Origin: Thozetella sp. PMI_491
Lineage: Eukaryota > Ascomycota > Sordariomycetes > Chaetosphaeriales > Chaetosphaeriaceae
Assembly: GCA_021432635.1 (NCBI GenBank)
Contig: MU270083.1
Location: 128,114 to 192,113 of the forward strand
Direction of reading: 5' to 3'
DNA length: 64,000 bases
In this document: positions 34,103-43,918 of the stretch, piece after piece
Layout of the letters: each line of letters opens with the position of its first letter
How positions within the stretch are numbered: the stretch's first letter is position 1
Notes under the pieces: model-generated
Told to the model about the DNA's origin: nothing
Database searches by the model: none
The model's input: only the letters and a program-made list of their open reading frames with translations
Program-made: the position numbers and the translations under genes

Positions 34103-35565
34103 ATGTTCTTTCCAGGCACTTTGCAGGAGGGCATCGCCACCGCCATTCAGAGCGCGAAGACCGTGGTGTGCTTTGTGACCGACGGCGAGGACGAGAGCAA
34201 GCAGTGGGAAGATGAGCTGCTCGTTCATGAGTCCGTGAAGCCACTCCTCGAATCTCAAGCCGTTGTACTCAGGCTAGAGGCAGGGTCTGAGGGCGAGGGG
34301 TTTCTTTCCCAGCTCTACCCAATTCCCAAGAAGCCGACTCTAGTCGTCATCAAGAATGCCGACCTGCGGGAGTACATCGCCGCCGGCGTATCCAGGGAGG
34401 ATTTCTTCTCCAGGCTACTAAAGGCGCTCCAGCCGGCCCAGCCGCCAGCAACCCCAGCAGCGCCACAGCAAGCGCAGGCGGTCTCGTCGCAGTCTTCGGC
34501 TCCCAGTGCAACTCCTTCCACCACCGATAGCAGCTCTGGCCAGGCTACGCCCTCATCTAGCCAGAGCGCGGCCACCACCGACCGTGTGCCGTCTCGCATG
34601 GCTGAGCAAGCCGCCAGGGTCGCGGCTCAACGGAAGAAGGAAGCAGAAGAAGCGAAACGGAAACTTGCAGAGGAGGCTAAAGCCAAGGCCATGGCCGACG
34701 ACTCGCCAGCCGACCGGGAGAAAACCGAGTCGCAGAAGCATGCCGACCGGGTGCGCCAGCAGAAGCGCGATGCCCAGGCGGAGCGTGCACGCATCCTCAA
34801 GGCAATCGAAGACGACAAGGCAGCGCGCAAGGCCCTCCAAGCTGAGCGCGAAGCTGAGCGCCGTGCTGCCGCCGAGGGTGAGAAATCTGCACCTTTCTCA
34901 CCGGCGAGCCAGCTGCGACCCGCTGCAGGGCGCCAGAGCGAACACTGTTCACTGCAGGTGCGGCTGTTCGACGGGTCCACCATCCGCAGCAAATTTCCTG
35001 CCGGCAACACGCTGGCCAAAGAAGTGCGGCCGTGGGTAGATAATGCGAGACAGGACGGCAAAACACCTTACACCTTCAAGGTGTTGCTGACGCCCCTGCC
35101 GAACCGGACCATCGACGTGACGGAGGAGGGAAAGAGCTTGCAGGTGTTGGGACTGACGCCCAGCTCGACGCTCATTCTGGTGCCGGTGCAAAAGTCTGCG
35201 AGTGCCTACCAGGGGGGCGAAGGGGGAAACGTGGTATCGAGGGCCATCGCATCGATCCTTGCATTCTTCACCGGCATCTTCACCCTTATTTCGACCTTCT
35301 TTGGAACCCTGTTTAGCACAGCTGGTCCCCCACAAGGCGACTCGTCCTCAGCCACGTCCGCGGAGAGAACGCAGGCGCGGGCCTCGGGTAGGGATGACCA
35401 GGGCAGGATACGTGGGTTTGGGGGAGGCGACGAACGGCGCCGGGATCAGCAATTCTACAATGGCAACTCGGTAAGCTCACCAGAGTACTCTAACTTATCA
35501 TTTGGATTATTGCTGACATTACACAGACCAATTTTGAGCCAAACATAGACGAGCAAGACCAGTAG
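34103..35565 (+). CDS. ER membrane UBX-domain protein (UBXN4/erasin-like)
   Basis: Exons 34103-35470 and 35527-35565 give 468 residues; the intron has a GTAAGC donor, CTGAC branch and ACACAG acceptor. Residues 1-115 look like the thioredoxin/UAS-type fold of UBXN4 (MFFPGTLQEGIATAIQSAKTVVCFV..., ending LREYIAAGVSREDFFSRL). A Gln/Ser/Ala linker follows, then a charged coiled coil (AAQRKKEAEEAKRKLAEEAKAK, ARILKAIEDDKAARKAL). The UBX domain runs from about 280 to 360 (LQVRLFDGSTIRSKFPAGNTL to SSTLILVPV). A hydrophobic hairpin (AIASILAFFTGIFTLISTFFGTLF) follows, and the end is basic/Gly-rich. UBX domains bind Cdc48/p97 and the hairpin should place it in the ER membrane for ER-associated degradation. 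Start at 34103 is chosen because the domain begins there. Confidence 0.92.
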
Positions 35566-35827
35566 ACCAGTACAACAATGTTGGTACAAGGGAGAGAAGT
35601 CAATTAATCAGGCAAGCCACTGGAGTGGAATTTGTGCCACTTTCTTGTATATATATTTTACAACGCCGTTGTTGGCTCTCTGAATGCACCCGTTTCGCTC
35701 GCCTGCCCTATGCAATGCGGCCATGGCTCCCAGCAAGTGTCGCTAAGGCCTTCTTTTGAGTCATCCGATCCGTTCTAGCCTCTCTCCGCAACTCCCAGTC
35801 TTCGAGGAGGCTAAACGGCACTCCTGC

Positions 35828-36402
35828 TTAGTGCTGGCTGGCAGCGGCCTGGCAGGCCTTGAGCTGGTCGAGATACCAGCCGCAGATATTCATGTTGCCG
35901 CCGTTCTCGTCCATGCACTGGGTGAACTGCTTCGTCGCGCCTTGGCAGTTGTTGCCCCAGTTGTTCTGCTGCTGCGCGGGAGCAGCCTGGGCCTGGGGCG
36001 CCTCAGCGGGGGCGCTGGAGCCGCCGCTGAACAGACCGCCGATGGCGTGGCCGACCGAGGATCCTATCGCAACACCGCTGCAAACTTGTTAGTACTCTCA
36101 ATTTTGGGACGTTCTGCGCTCCCGCCACACCCGGGGCAAGCCTTGCTTGCAGCCCAGGAACAGAGGGGAGAGCACTGGGGAATAGCTCAAGAGTCGACAT
36201 ACGCGGCGGTCGAAGCCATCTGGCCAAAGAGGCCAGGACCCTGGGAGACGGGGGCGGCCTGCGCAGGAGGAGCAGCATGCTGCTGCTGGGGAGCGTAGGT
36301 CGTCGCCGGCCTAGTCTGCTGCTGCTGGGTCGGGGCGGACGGAGCACGGCTGGGAACGGTAGGGCGGGCCGGAGGCCGGGCGGCAGATCGTTGACGAGGC
36401 AT
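35828..36402 (-). CDS. Twin CX9C (CHCH) mitochondrial protein, CHCHD2/10-Mix17 family
   Basis: Exons 36402-36203 and 36077-35828 give 149 residues; the 125-nt intron has a GTATGT donor and a TACTAAC branch. The N-terminus is basic and Pro/Ala/Gln-rich (MPRQRSAARPPARPTVPSRAP, with a QQQQ run). A hydrophobic Gly-rich segment follows (GVAIGSSVGHAIGGLFSGG). The C-terminal CHCH fold has CQGATKQFTQC and CGWYLDQLKAC, each exactly C-X9-C. This is the layout of human CHCHD2/CHCHD10 and yeast Mix17, intermembrane-space proteins imported by Mia40 and tied to cristae and respiratory function. It is convergent with the UBX gene (262 bp between stops). Confidence 0.93.
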
Positions 36403-36827
36403 AATTGATGGCTTGTGTGTAGAGGGTGAAGGAGGGAACTGTGCGGGCGGGATTGAGGTGTTGGTGGCAGTTGAGGGAGGAAGAGGAGGTTGCGAAGAAT
36501 GGATGTCGGCACGGGGTTTGGCTTTTCGCCGACCGAGCGAGCTTCCTACGCTTTCCGGAAACCAATGGAATGCCACCAGTGGCGACCCACGTGGAAAGCC
36601 GGCGGCCAGTAGGACACAAGGAAGGGTTAGGGTTTTCTAAGCACTTAATGACTAGGTAGGTACGGAGTACATAACTAGGTACCTTGGCATCTAAAAAGGT
36701 ATCCCCAGGTGACGAATGGAATATTAAAGAGATGGCAAGTGGCTTCAGATTCAATTGGTCCTTCAGGATAGCTCTCCTCTATGTAGCTGTTACTATTATC
36801 ATAACGGCATGCGCTTTACTGTGCCCG

Positions 36828-37220
36828 CTAATTAAATGGCGTCCTGTTCGCCCGCGCGAGCCAGTCCTCCACGGGCATGGGCTTCTTTGGACCCCATTGC
36901 CTCCTGCCGACAATAGGGTTATGCCAGGGAGAGGTGAATACCGCCCATTCTCCCGCAGGATTGAGACGATAATAAGTTACCGGCCCTGGCAAAGGTTGGA
37001 GCTGCCTGTAGCCAGCCTGCGGAAGCGGCAGCGAGATGTATACGGGCGTTTGGTGCGCCAGCTGCCGGTAAGGCGTCCCCGTGAGATACGTCGGCTGAGG
37101 GCGCATGCCTTGAGAAATCTTGACCCACTGCGGTTTGGCAACTGCTATGGGAGGCTGTCCATTCTTGCCGGACATGTAGTACGTTTGGTACTGGACCGCA
37201 TATTGGGGCTGCGACGCCAT
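36828..37220 (-). CDS. Hypothetical protein, Tyr/Pro/Gln-rich
   Basis: The frame is open from far upstream. The ATG at 37220 (MASQPQYAVQYQTYYMSGKNG) gives 130 residues with protein-like content: QWVKISQGMRPQPTYL, TPVYISLPLPQAGYRQ, GPVTYYRLNPAGEWAVF, and a conserved-looking end WGPKKPMPVEDWLARANRTPFN. There is no signal peptide, membrane segment or cysteine. I do not recognise the family. A competing plus-strand frame (36684-37229) is compositionally poorer. The even spacing of aromatic residues and the Trp-rich tail make this strand the better guess. Confidence 0.5.
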   Translation of the reverse strand: MASQPQYAVQYQTYYMSGKNGQPPIAVAKPQWVKISQGMRPQPTYLTGTPYRQLAHQTPVYISLPLPQAGYRQLQPLPGPVTYYRLNPAGEWAVFTSPWHNPIVGRRQWGPKKPMPVEDWLARANRTPFN

Positions 37221-37625
37221 ACTGACTGATGTTGGGTCGAGTGTTTCTCGCGGGACAGTAGCTTTCTCAGCAGAATTGGCAAAAAATGAACCAAGGCGTA
37301 TGGCGTTGATGTACGGGCAAGAAATTGGGTTGCGAGGAAAGTGACTGCCTGGCCTCGTTAAATATTGCCCAGGTCGTCCCACGAGGACACGAGGAGGTGA
37401 GCCAGAGTCAGTAGACGAGAGACAGGAAGCCGAACAAGTTCCCTGACGAGTGATGGGGATTCTCAAATAGTTCGGATGGTGCATCGCAGCCTCAGAGTGT
37501 GTATGGTGTGTCACGTCGCCCCTCTGCAAAAATGATGACCGTTCACTAGGACCTCTATAGCGCAAAGTCGAATGGGCTATATGCGATACAACATCAGTAT
37601 TTGGACCATGGCGGCCCGGGTACGG
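37221..37625. other. Intergenic
   Basis: About 400 bp upstream of the hypothetical gene and downstream of the SET-domain gene. No supported feature. Confidence 0.4.
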
Positions 37626-38812
37626 CTATGATCCTAGGCGCTTTATTGTAGCTGCTAACAAGGCTTGGATCTGCTGCCAACGGGTGCTCAGCATCGCCCG
37701 GTGGCCGTCCTGGCCCACCTTGAGCGCTTCGACTTGGAGCAGGATTTTTTTAACCGTTGGTTCGTATTTCTTCAGCAGTGATAGAAGGAACCGGTCTATC
37801 TTCTTCTGCTCCGCCTCGCCGTCGTCAACCCCGTCTACAAACGCCTTCCACTTGTTCTCCGGGAGGCATAAGATCCGGAGGGCGACCTGTGTGCGGTAGC
37901 AGACGCTCTCGGAATCGATGATGTACTTTCCGAGAAAGTCTCGCTGTTCTAGTTTGTTCTTTTGCTCTGAAGAGAGCTGCGGCAAGATGATATCGTCGAT
38001 GCAGACCTCATCCCAACGGTTATGATCCATGACGAACCCGTACTCAACCAGGAGAAAGTCATTGCTGTGACTGCCGTATGAGATATGGACTTCTTCTCCG
38101 GCGGCATACGGACGCATAGAAGTGATTGCGAAGCTCTCGGTATCAAACTGGACACCACACCCTTCATCCGAGTGGTTGAACAGATCTGCAACGGGTTGGA
38201 GAGCCATGCAGTCAGGAGGGGCAAATTTCTCCGTCTTTGCCGTGGTGTAGTGAAAGGTTCGCGTGTTGACCAGGAGCCAAGCGTAGAGGTAGTCGTCGTA
38301 TGCCAGGCTCGGGAATGCCTCTAGCACCATACTCCAGTCCAGCTTGATCTTGGCGATCTGCTTGTTAAGTAGATCCTTTGCCGGTCTCGGGAGGAACTCG
38401 TGCAGTTTGGTGTCCCATGTCAAGGGCAAGGTCGCCCAGATGTCTTCTCTTGTGGGCGTCACGGCATTCCAAATGTCGTACTTGACCGACTTGTTCAACG
38501 CCAAGTCGGCCGCCAGAAGCCCGTGGATGGTTAGCTTTTTGGGCAGCTTCCGTGCGATCCTCTTGGGAACGGTATCCAACGTCCGTAGCAGAGAGGTTGG
38601 GACTTCGAGCAAAACCTCATCAGCCTAGACCGGATCGAGATCCGTGTGAGCAATCGGCCAGCCTAGCTTCCAAAGCTGACTTTGTAACGAACCTTGAGTC
38701 CTCTTGTTGCAATCAACCCGATGCCTCGCCCAGGAATGCGCTGGGGCTCGATCCCATGGAGCTGGACGCCTTCGCCAGTGGCCCAGCGAAGAAGATCCTC
38801 GTGCGCCTCCAT
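37626..38812 (-). CDS. SET-domain protein lysine methyltransferase, Rubisco-LSMT/SETD class
   Basis: Exons 38812-38693 and 38624-37626 give 372 residues; the 68-nt intron has a GTTCGT donor and a GTCTAG acceptor. Exon 1 supplies the SAM-binding start of the split SET domain (GIEPQRIPGRGIGLIATRGLKADEVLLEVP). The insert region runs to about 160, then the catalytic core MALQPVADLFNHSDEG and GEEVHISYGSHSNDFLLVEYGFV with the active Tyr. The C-terminal substrate-binding part (about 230-372) is helical. Members methylate lysines on non-histone proteins such as ribosomal proteins or elongation factors. The substrate cannot be told here. Missing exon 1 would lose the GRG motif. It is divergent from coq4 (483 bp). 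Confidence 0.93.
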
Positions 38813-39295
38813 GACTGGGGTGTGTGGGGAGAAATAACTGGGAGAAGCTAGCCGCTAAAAGGCCGTCGTCTTAAGTGGTGATCCAATGAGATGAGGAGCA
38901 AGAGAAAAAAATAAAAAGGCCGGACCACAGTCGTGGCTCAGAGTTAGTGTTCGTTCGGGGCGTGGCCACCAGTGGTTACTCAATTGACATGTTTCATTAC
39001 ATCCATGGTCATGCAAGAGGGCTGTTACCACCCTTCTCGCGGCCAGAGTCGCTCGTTCTTGCTGAAGTAAGAGTAATGTTTCGAGGCACGTTGTCTATGG
39101 GAAAGGGTTTAGGGTCCACCCACTCCAGGGGGTGTGTGTACTCCATCAAAGCACGCCTCCCGATAAGGCCCGATAAAGCTTCCCTTGCGCATCGCATCAG
39201 ACCACCAGACTCAGGTTTCGGAAGCTTTCTCTGAGCCGGCACCCAACCTTGACTGACTGCACGATGCGCGCAGCTGCAACGGTGCAAATTTCAAG
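38813..39295. promoter_or_regulatory. Divergent promoter, SET-domain gene / coq4
   Basis: 483 bp between two start codons pointing apart. An A-rich run lies near 38900-38925. No other feature is visible. Confidence 0.5.
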
Positions 39296-40253
39296 ATGAA
39301 TTTGGCACTAAGGCGCTCAGAAGCGGCAACCTCTCTCGCGAAAGGGGCGAGGCAAGCCATTTTCGGGGCCGGCGCTGTGGTTTCGGCGCAGAGACATTTC
39401 TCGGTCCTGAACCGCCCGCAACCCAACTACCCAGGACATGTCCCGCTCACGCGCCTCGAGAGGGCCGGACTGGCCATTGGTTCGGGAATCATCTCGCTCA
39501 TGAACCCACGGCGAGGCGGTATGTGCCTTCGTCCCTCCAGCCGCCGCACCTCTTCTCCCTCGTGTGCGTCGCAGCTGCTCACTAACCTGCACCGCAGACC
39601 TCATCGCTGCCTTTGCCGAAGCTACGGCGACGCCGTACTTTATTTACCGCCTCCGGGATGCCATGCTCGCCAACCCTACTGGCCGACGCATCCTGCGAGA
39701 CCGCCCGCGCCTAACGTCGACGTCACTCAACCTGGCGTACCTGCGATCGCTGCCGCCCAACTCAATTGGGCGGACTTACGTCGACTGGCTGGACCGCGAG
39801 GGCGTGTCCCCGGACACGCGGGCGGCGGTCCGATACATCGATGATGAGGAGTGTGCGTACGTGATGCAGCGGTACCGCGAGTGCCATGATTTCTACCACG
39901 CCCTGACGGGACTGCCGACGGTGCGCGAGGGGGAAGTTGCGCTCAAGGCGTTTGAGTTCGCCAACACGCTGCTGCCTATGACCGGGCTGAGCGTAGCTGC
40001 CGCGGCGACCCTCAAAAAGGCCGAGCGCCGCCGCTTCGCCGAGATCTACTTCCCCTGGGCTGTCAAGAACGGGTTGCGTGCCAAAGAGGTGATCAATGTC
40101 TACTGGGAAGAACAGATGGAGCGCGACGCAGCCGAGCTGCGAGCCGAACTGGGGGTCGAGTCACCACCAGATATGCGGGCGATACGGAAGAAGGAGCGGG
40201 AAGAGAGAAGACGAAGAAAAGCACAGAGTGAAGCTACTGCTGCAGCATCATAA
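39296..40253 (+). CDS. coq4: Coq4, ubiquinone biosynthesis protein
   Basis: Exons 39296-39518 and 39598-40253 give 292 residues. The intron has a GTATGT donor and an ACTAAC branch. The first 35 residues are a mitochondrial presequence (Arg/Ala-rich, ending near [20 protein letters not shown]). The Coq4 fold carries the metal motif HDxxH-x11-E as HDFYH followed by E ([17 protein letters not shown]). PFAM-like landmarks [20 protein letters not shown] and [20 protein letters not shown] precede it. The C-terminal 40 residues are a basic tail ([17 protein letters not shown]), longer than in yeast. Coq4 acts in the matrix-side CoQ synthome, where it is implicated in C1 decarboxylation/hydroxylation of the head group. 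It is convergent with PDCD5 (220 bp). Confidence 0.96.
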
Positions 40254-40473
40254 AACGGGGTGGCTGTCAGTGCCGAGTCATGTGTTTGGCGTTGTACTAG
40301 TTGATTGTATCATATGAGCAAAGAAAATGCTCCCCTCGCAGGTTATACCATCAGTCGATAGACGAGCGTGGATCGTAGACCTAGAGCACCCAGCAATGAA
40401 TCGCTCCCGTTTGCCCCTCGCACACTAGTCCCGTCCAAGATCAAAACAACGCTTTTGCTCGAACGCTTGCTGC

Positions 40474-41123
40474 TCACAGATCCAACAGGTCGTCATCGTC
40501 GTCATCCCAGCCCTTGCGCCGTGTCACCACAATCTTCTCCTCCTCTTGCTTGTCCGCCATGGCGTTCAGGATCTCCTTGAGCTGGTCCTCGGTCACCTTC
40601 TGCCGCAGCTGGCCGCTGCGCGCGAGCATGATCAGCCGGTTCTCGACGTCGGTTGCGCGGGCCTCCTTGACCATGCGGATGCGGCCTAGCCGGTCGGCCG
40701 CCTCGGGCTCGAGAATCTGGCTGAGTATCGACTTGCGTGCTTCGGCTAGCAGATTTCTGCATTAGCAGCGTTCGTCCAGAGAAAGGAGCGTCCCTCACGA
40801 GGGCTCGTAGTCGTGAAGTGGCAGGAGCCACGGCGCTCGAGGCTATTGGAGAGAGGGTCACGAGGGCGCGGTACCTTCTTGTTCTCTGTGCAATACATGT
40901 TAGCACCTCTTCCTATCTGTAATTCTTGCACACGCAGAAACCTGCCTTTGAGCTGCTACCTGCTCCTGGCTGACACTGCCTTGGCCGCCTGACGAGCCGC
41001 CGCCCTGTTGCGCCTTGAGCTGCTCCAAGCGGGCTTTTCGGATCTGCGAGTCGGTCGTCAGCGAAGAGACTCAAGAGACGGGATGCAGGAGCTTCAGACC
41101 CTCTCTAGCTCTCCGTCATCCAT
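40474..41123 (-). CDS. PDCD5-family DNA-binding protein, four exons with an 11-nt microexon
   Basis: Exons 41123-41100 (24 nt), 41043-40942, 40885-40875 (11 nt) and 40756-40474 give 139 residues. The N-terminus reads MDDGELERIRKARLEQLKAQQGGGSSGG and the core SILSQILEPEAADRLGRIRMVKEARATDVENRLIMLARSGQLRQKV, which is diagnostic of PDCD5 (yeast Ymr074c). The tail is KIVVTRRKGWDDDDDDLLDL. The family is a small helical bundle tied to apoptosis and chaperonin/tubulin folding in animals. Exons 2 and 4 are certain. They join in frame only if an 11-nt exon is included; it has a GCTAAC branch and TGCACAG acceptor upstream and a GTACCG donor downstream. The donors GTCTGA and GTTTCT are weak. Confidence 0.88.
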
Positions 41124-41552
41124 GGCTGCTTTCGTGGGCTGCTGTGTGCTTTTGCGTGTTTGGTTGTGAAGGGCTTCGAGATTCGCCGCGGTCGCGGGGT
41201 GGAAATTTGGCGGGGTTGTTTTCGTCACTAGCAGCCTATTACCGCCCCCCTGATCGGACGACATCTACACCTTGTAAAACGATATTGGACCTTGGTAGTT
41301 ACGCCACTTCTTGGTCAAGAGGAACCAAACGGACAGTTCACCCAATCTTCGGGGCCAGCTCTGAACAATTAATACATAAGTTACACAATCATGCCGTGGG
41401 ATCTATGATATTTACAAAGTAGTCGTACAGGACGGAGCGGTACAGGTTCGAACGTGTGCTGTACATGCATAAATGGGAAAACCACCCCAAGGCCACATAT
41501 CCATGGTCTCTACTCCGTATGCTGAACCAACCGCTGAAACCCGTGCGCCGTT
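41124..41552. other. Intergenic
   Basis: PDCD5 upstream region and the 3' side of the reductase-like gene. Nothing else is seen. Confidence 0.45.
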
Positions 41553-43160
41553 CTATTCCACAACGTACTCCTTTTCTTCAAATGGTATCTCGGCCTTGCG
41601 CTCGTCACTTCGGGTCGTGTGCGCTGCCTTGAACAGCATCATGATGTTCTCCAGCGTAGTGGTCTTGACGCCCAGCTCTCCGCCGAGCTTGATAAAGTAG
41701 CCCGTGAGGAAATCAATATCGCTCTCTTGCCCCCAGCGTACCGCCCACCGCAGGGCATTAGTTCCCCCTTGCTTGCGCTTCAGCTTGTGAAAGGCCTCTT
41801 GACGGAACCGCCCATCGCGCACAAAGCTCGCAAACTTTAGCGAGTTCTTGGCCTCCGGTAGACGCATGAGGACGTTGCACACCTCACCAATCCCCCGATC
41901 GAACATGTTCCTTGCGTACAGGTTTGCTGGTATTTTGTCGTACGTGCAGTTCATGATGGCCGTAAGGGGATCCGCCACGGCCCGGAAGGCGGTAACTGGG
42001 AGCTTGTGGCGGTAGAAATCCTCGAGGGGGTGCCCCGTTGCCTTCAGGCCGTGCATCGCCGTTAGGAGCCGCATCATGTGGGTCGTCCGAGGTGTTCGCT
42101 CAATGGGAGGGTGATAGCTGATCTCAATGCGCTTGCCGAGCGCCAGCGGTGCGGACCGGATGGCAGACAAAAAGAGCCGGCCGGGTCGGACCTCAGAGAC
42201 GGCAAAACTGTCCCTCGGAACGAAACCCAGGGCATGCGTGGTATGTGCGAGGACCATGACAGGGCGCGTAAGCGGATCTGGGAAGAACAAGTCCTCTAGC
42301 AGCTCGGCAACGCCTAGGCCGTCCTGCGTGAGGCATATCGTGGTTCGGTGGTCTATCCTGTGCCGGATGTACGACAGCGCTTCGGCAATCTGATGGCAAG
42401 GAAGCGTGAGGATGAGGTTCTGGATGGGCTCGTCGGACGGGCGGCCCGAAAGCGGTGGGCGAGGCTGCCCCCCGCGAGACACAAACTCGGCAATGATCCG
42501 ATCGTGAGTGACCACCTCATCGTCTCCACGCTGCAGCCGAATCGCCCGGCCGCCGTCGAGCCACTTCTTCCACAGAAACTCGCTGTATATGAGATAACGA
42601 ACCGGTGGGATTGTCTTGCAGCCGGCGAGAGCGTGGGCGATGTACCGGCCGTTAAGGTCGGACCCTAGAACGTACACTTGATCTGACGGCCGCGGATACC
42701 CCGAGAGGGTAGAAACAGCATGAACTGGTCTTTGCGCCAACACCCGCTCGTGGCTCTCGGATATTACTTCAGTTCGCTGAGGGTCGTGAGTCTCACCACC
42801 CTGTAGTGGGTGCACGCCCCGTTCTTCTGCGTCTGATGCCCAGATGCCCTCTTGGTCTTCCGCCGGGAGCAGTCGATCTAGCTTTTCCCAGCTCTTCCTC
42901 GCGCTTTCTTCTTGGTATTCGTTCAATTCGGCCCTCGGAACTGGCGGGACTAGGCCATCCGACCCGGCCAAATCTGCACCGGTAGCTCTATTGACTCGGT
43001 TTGGCGTAGTCTCGACTGCCGCTGTCGGGCGGGAAGCAGAATCTCTCGCTACGATCGCTTCGGGCTGTTTAGTCTTGTGAGACCCGTCTAGGGCGTCATG
43101 GGGTGGCGGAGTGGAACGAGTAATCGAATGGGCGTGTCCTTGAATAAAACGAATTTGCAT
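41553..43160 (-). CDS. Ketopantoate reductase-like (ApbA/PanE family) protein, long form
   Basis: From the ATG at 43160 the protein is 535 residues. The Rossmann start VYVLGSDLNGRYIAHALAGC (G-x-x-x-G variant) and YLIYSEFLWKKWLDGGRAIRL match fungal 2-dehydropantoate 2-reductase-like proteins. LILTLPCHQIAEALSYIRHRID, TTICLTQDGLGVAELL and the C-terminal helical domain with FRAVADPLTAIMNCTYDKIPANLYAR, containing the usual substrate-side Asn/Lys region, support it. Fungal members of this branch are mitochondrial and diverged; NADPH-dependent reduction of ketopantoate is not assured. The same frame stays open upstream to about 43370, encoding an Arg/Ser/Ala-rich stretch like a mitochondrial presequence. 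It contains no ATG, so an unseen upstream exon or a non-AUG start is possible. A 150-residue disordered spacer precedes the Rossmann fold. Confidence 0.85.
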   Translation of the reverse strand: MQIRFIQGHAHSITRSTPPPHDALDGSHKTKQPEAIVARDSASRPTAAVETTPNRVNRATGADLAGSDGLVPPVPRAELNEYQEESARKSWEKLDRLLPAEDQEGIWASDAEERGVHPLQGGETHDPQRTEVISESHERVLAQRPVHAVSTLSGYPRPSDQVYVLGSDLNGRYIAHALAGCKTIPPVRYLIYSEFLWKKWLDGGRAIRLQRGDDEVVTHDRIIAEFVSRGGQPRPPLSGRPSDEPIQNLILTLPCHQIAEALSYIRHRIDHRTTICLTQDGLGVAELLEDLFFPDPLTRPVMVLAHTTHALGFVPRDSFAVSEVRPGRLFLSAIRSAPLALGKRIEISYHPPIERTPRTTHMMRLLTAMHGLKATGHPLEDFYRHKLPVTAFRAVADPLTAIMNCTYDKIPANLYARNMFDRGIGEVCNVLMRLPEAKNSLKFASFVRDGRFRQEAFHKLKRKQGGTNALRWAVRWGQESDIDFLTGYFIKLGGELGVKTTTLENIMMLFKAAHTTRSDERKAEIPFEEKEYVVE

Positions 43161-43918
43161 GTGGAGTGGCGATTGTGCCTGCTTGTGCTGGCTATCCCTG
43201 AGCCTCGATGCGTGTCTCGAGGCATCCGAGAGAAGTTGTCTGGCCCCCCGGCCCGCGCGAGGGTCACCGCGTCGCCATAGTGCGGACCTGATAGGTATTC
43301 GCGCAAACGCCCGCGATGGCGATTGACGGCTGAAGAGGAGAGACAGGGTGGCGGCTTTACGCAAATCCTAGCTCATGGTAAGATGTCGGAAGACGGGGGT
43401 GTAAGGAGGTCCTGAGGACGGTCACGAGCTTCTCGCGGGTTCGTCCAACATCGGATGCAGCCGCCAAAGAAGTAAAGAAGAGGAGGACCTGGAGCTAGTT
43501 CGACAATCAAGCTCTTCCCTATTCAGCGCCGAAGTCCTCCTCGAAAAGCAGGACGGTTCGGATCTGCAGGTCCAATTCGCGTGAAAGCAGCAGGTAGCTT
43601 GCTTGCTTGAATGACGACGGCTTTTTTTTTTCCTCCTAGACTCTGCGATTTTTTCGACGCGCCAAAATCTGCAGGGATCGGAAGCTGATCCAGAATCACA
43701 CTAACGCTCATTGGTCGCCTGCGCCGGGTCGTCTATCAAGGTGGAACCTCGATTTTAAGGTATCAAAAACTCGTCGACCGTCACAGTTCAAACACAGTAA
43801 TTATCAGCCAGGTACAGCAAGAAAGGGTTCACCTGCGTTGCCAGCTTGTCCATCGAAGAACCGGCCATCTTATTTCATCGTATTCTCAAGAGGCTAGTAA
43901 TCAAGGAGATTCTCTATA
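43161..43918. promoter_or_regulatory. Divergent region, reductase-like / rrp47
   Basis: Besides two promoters it includes the open presequence-like extension at 43161-43364. Poly-T occurs near 43622-43632. Confidence 0.45.

Noticed and set aside
36684-37229. 181-codon plus-strand frame opposite the aromatic-rich hypothetical gene
   Set aside because: Arg-rich content typical of an antisense shadow and no start context. The minus-strand reading looks more protein-like, though neither is certain.
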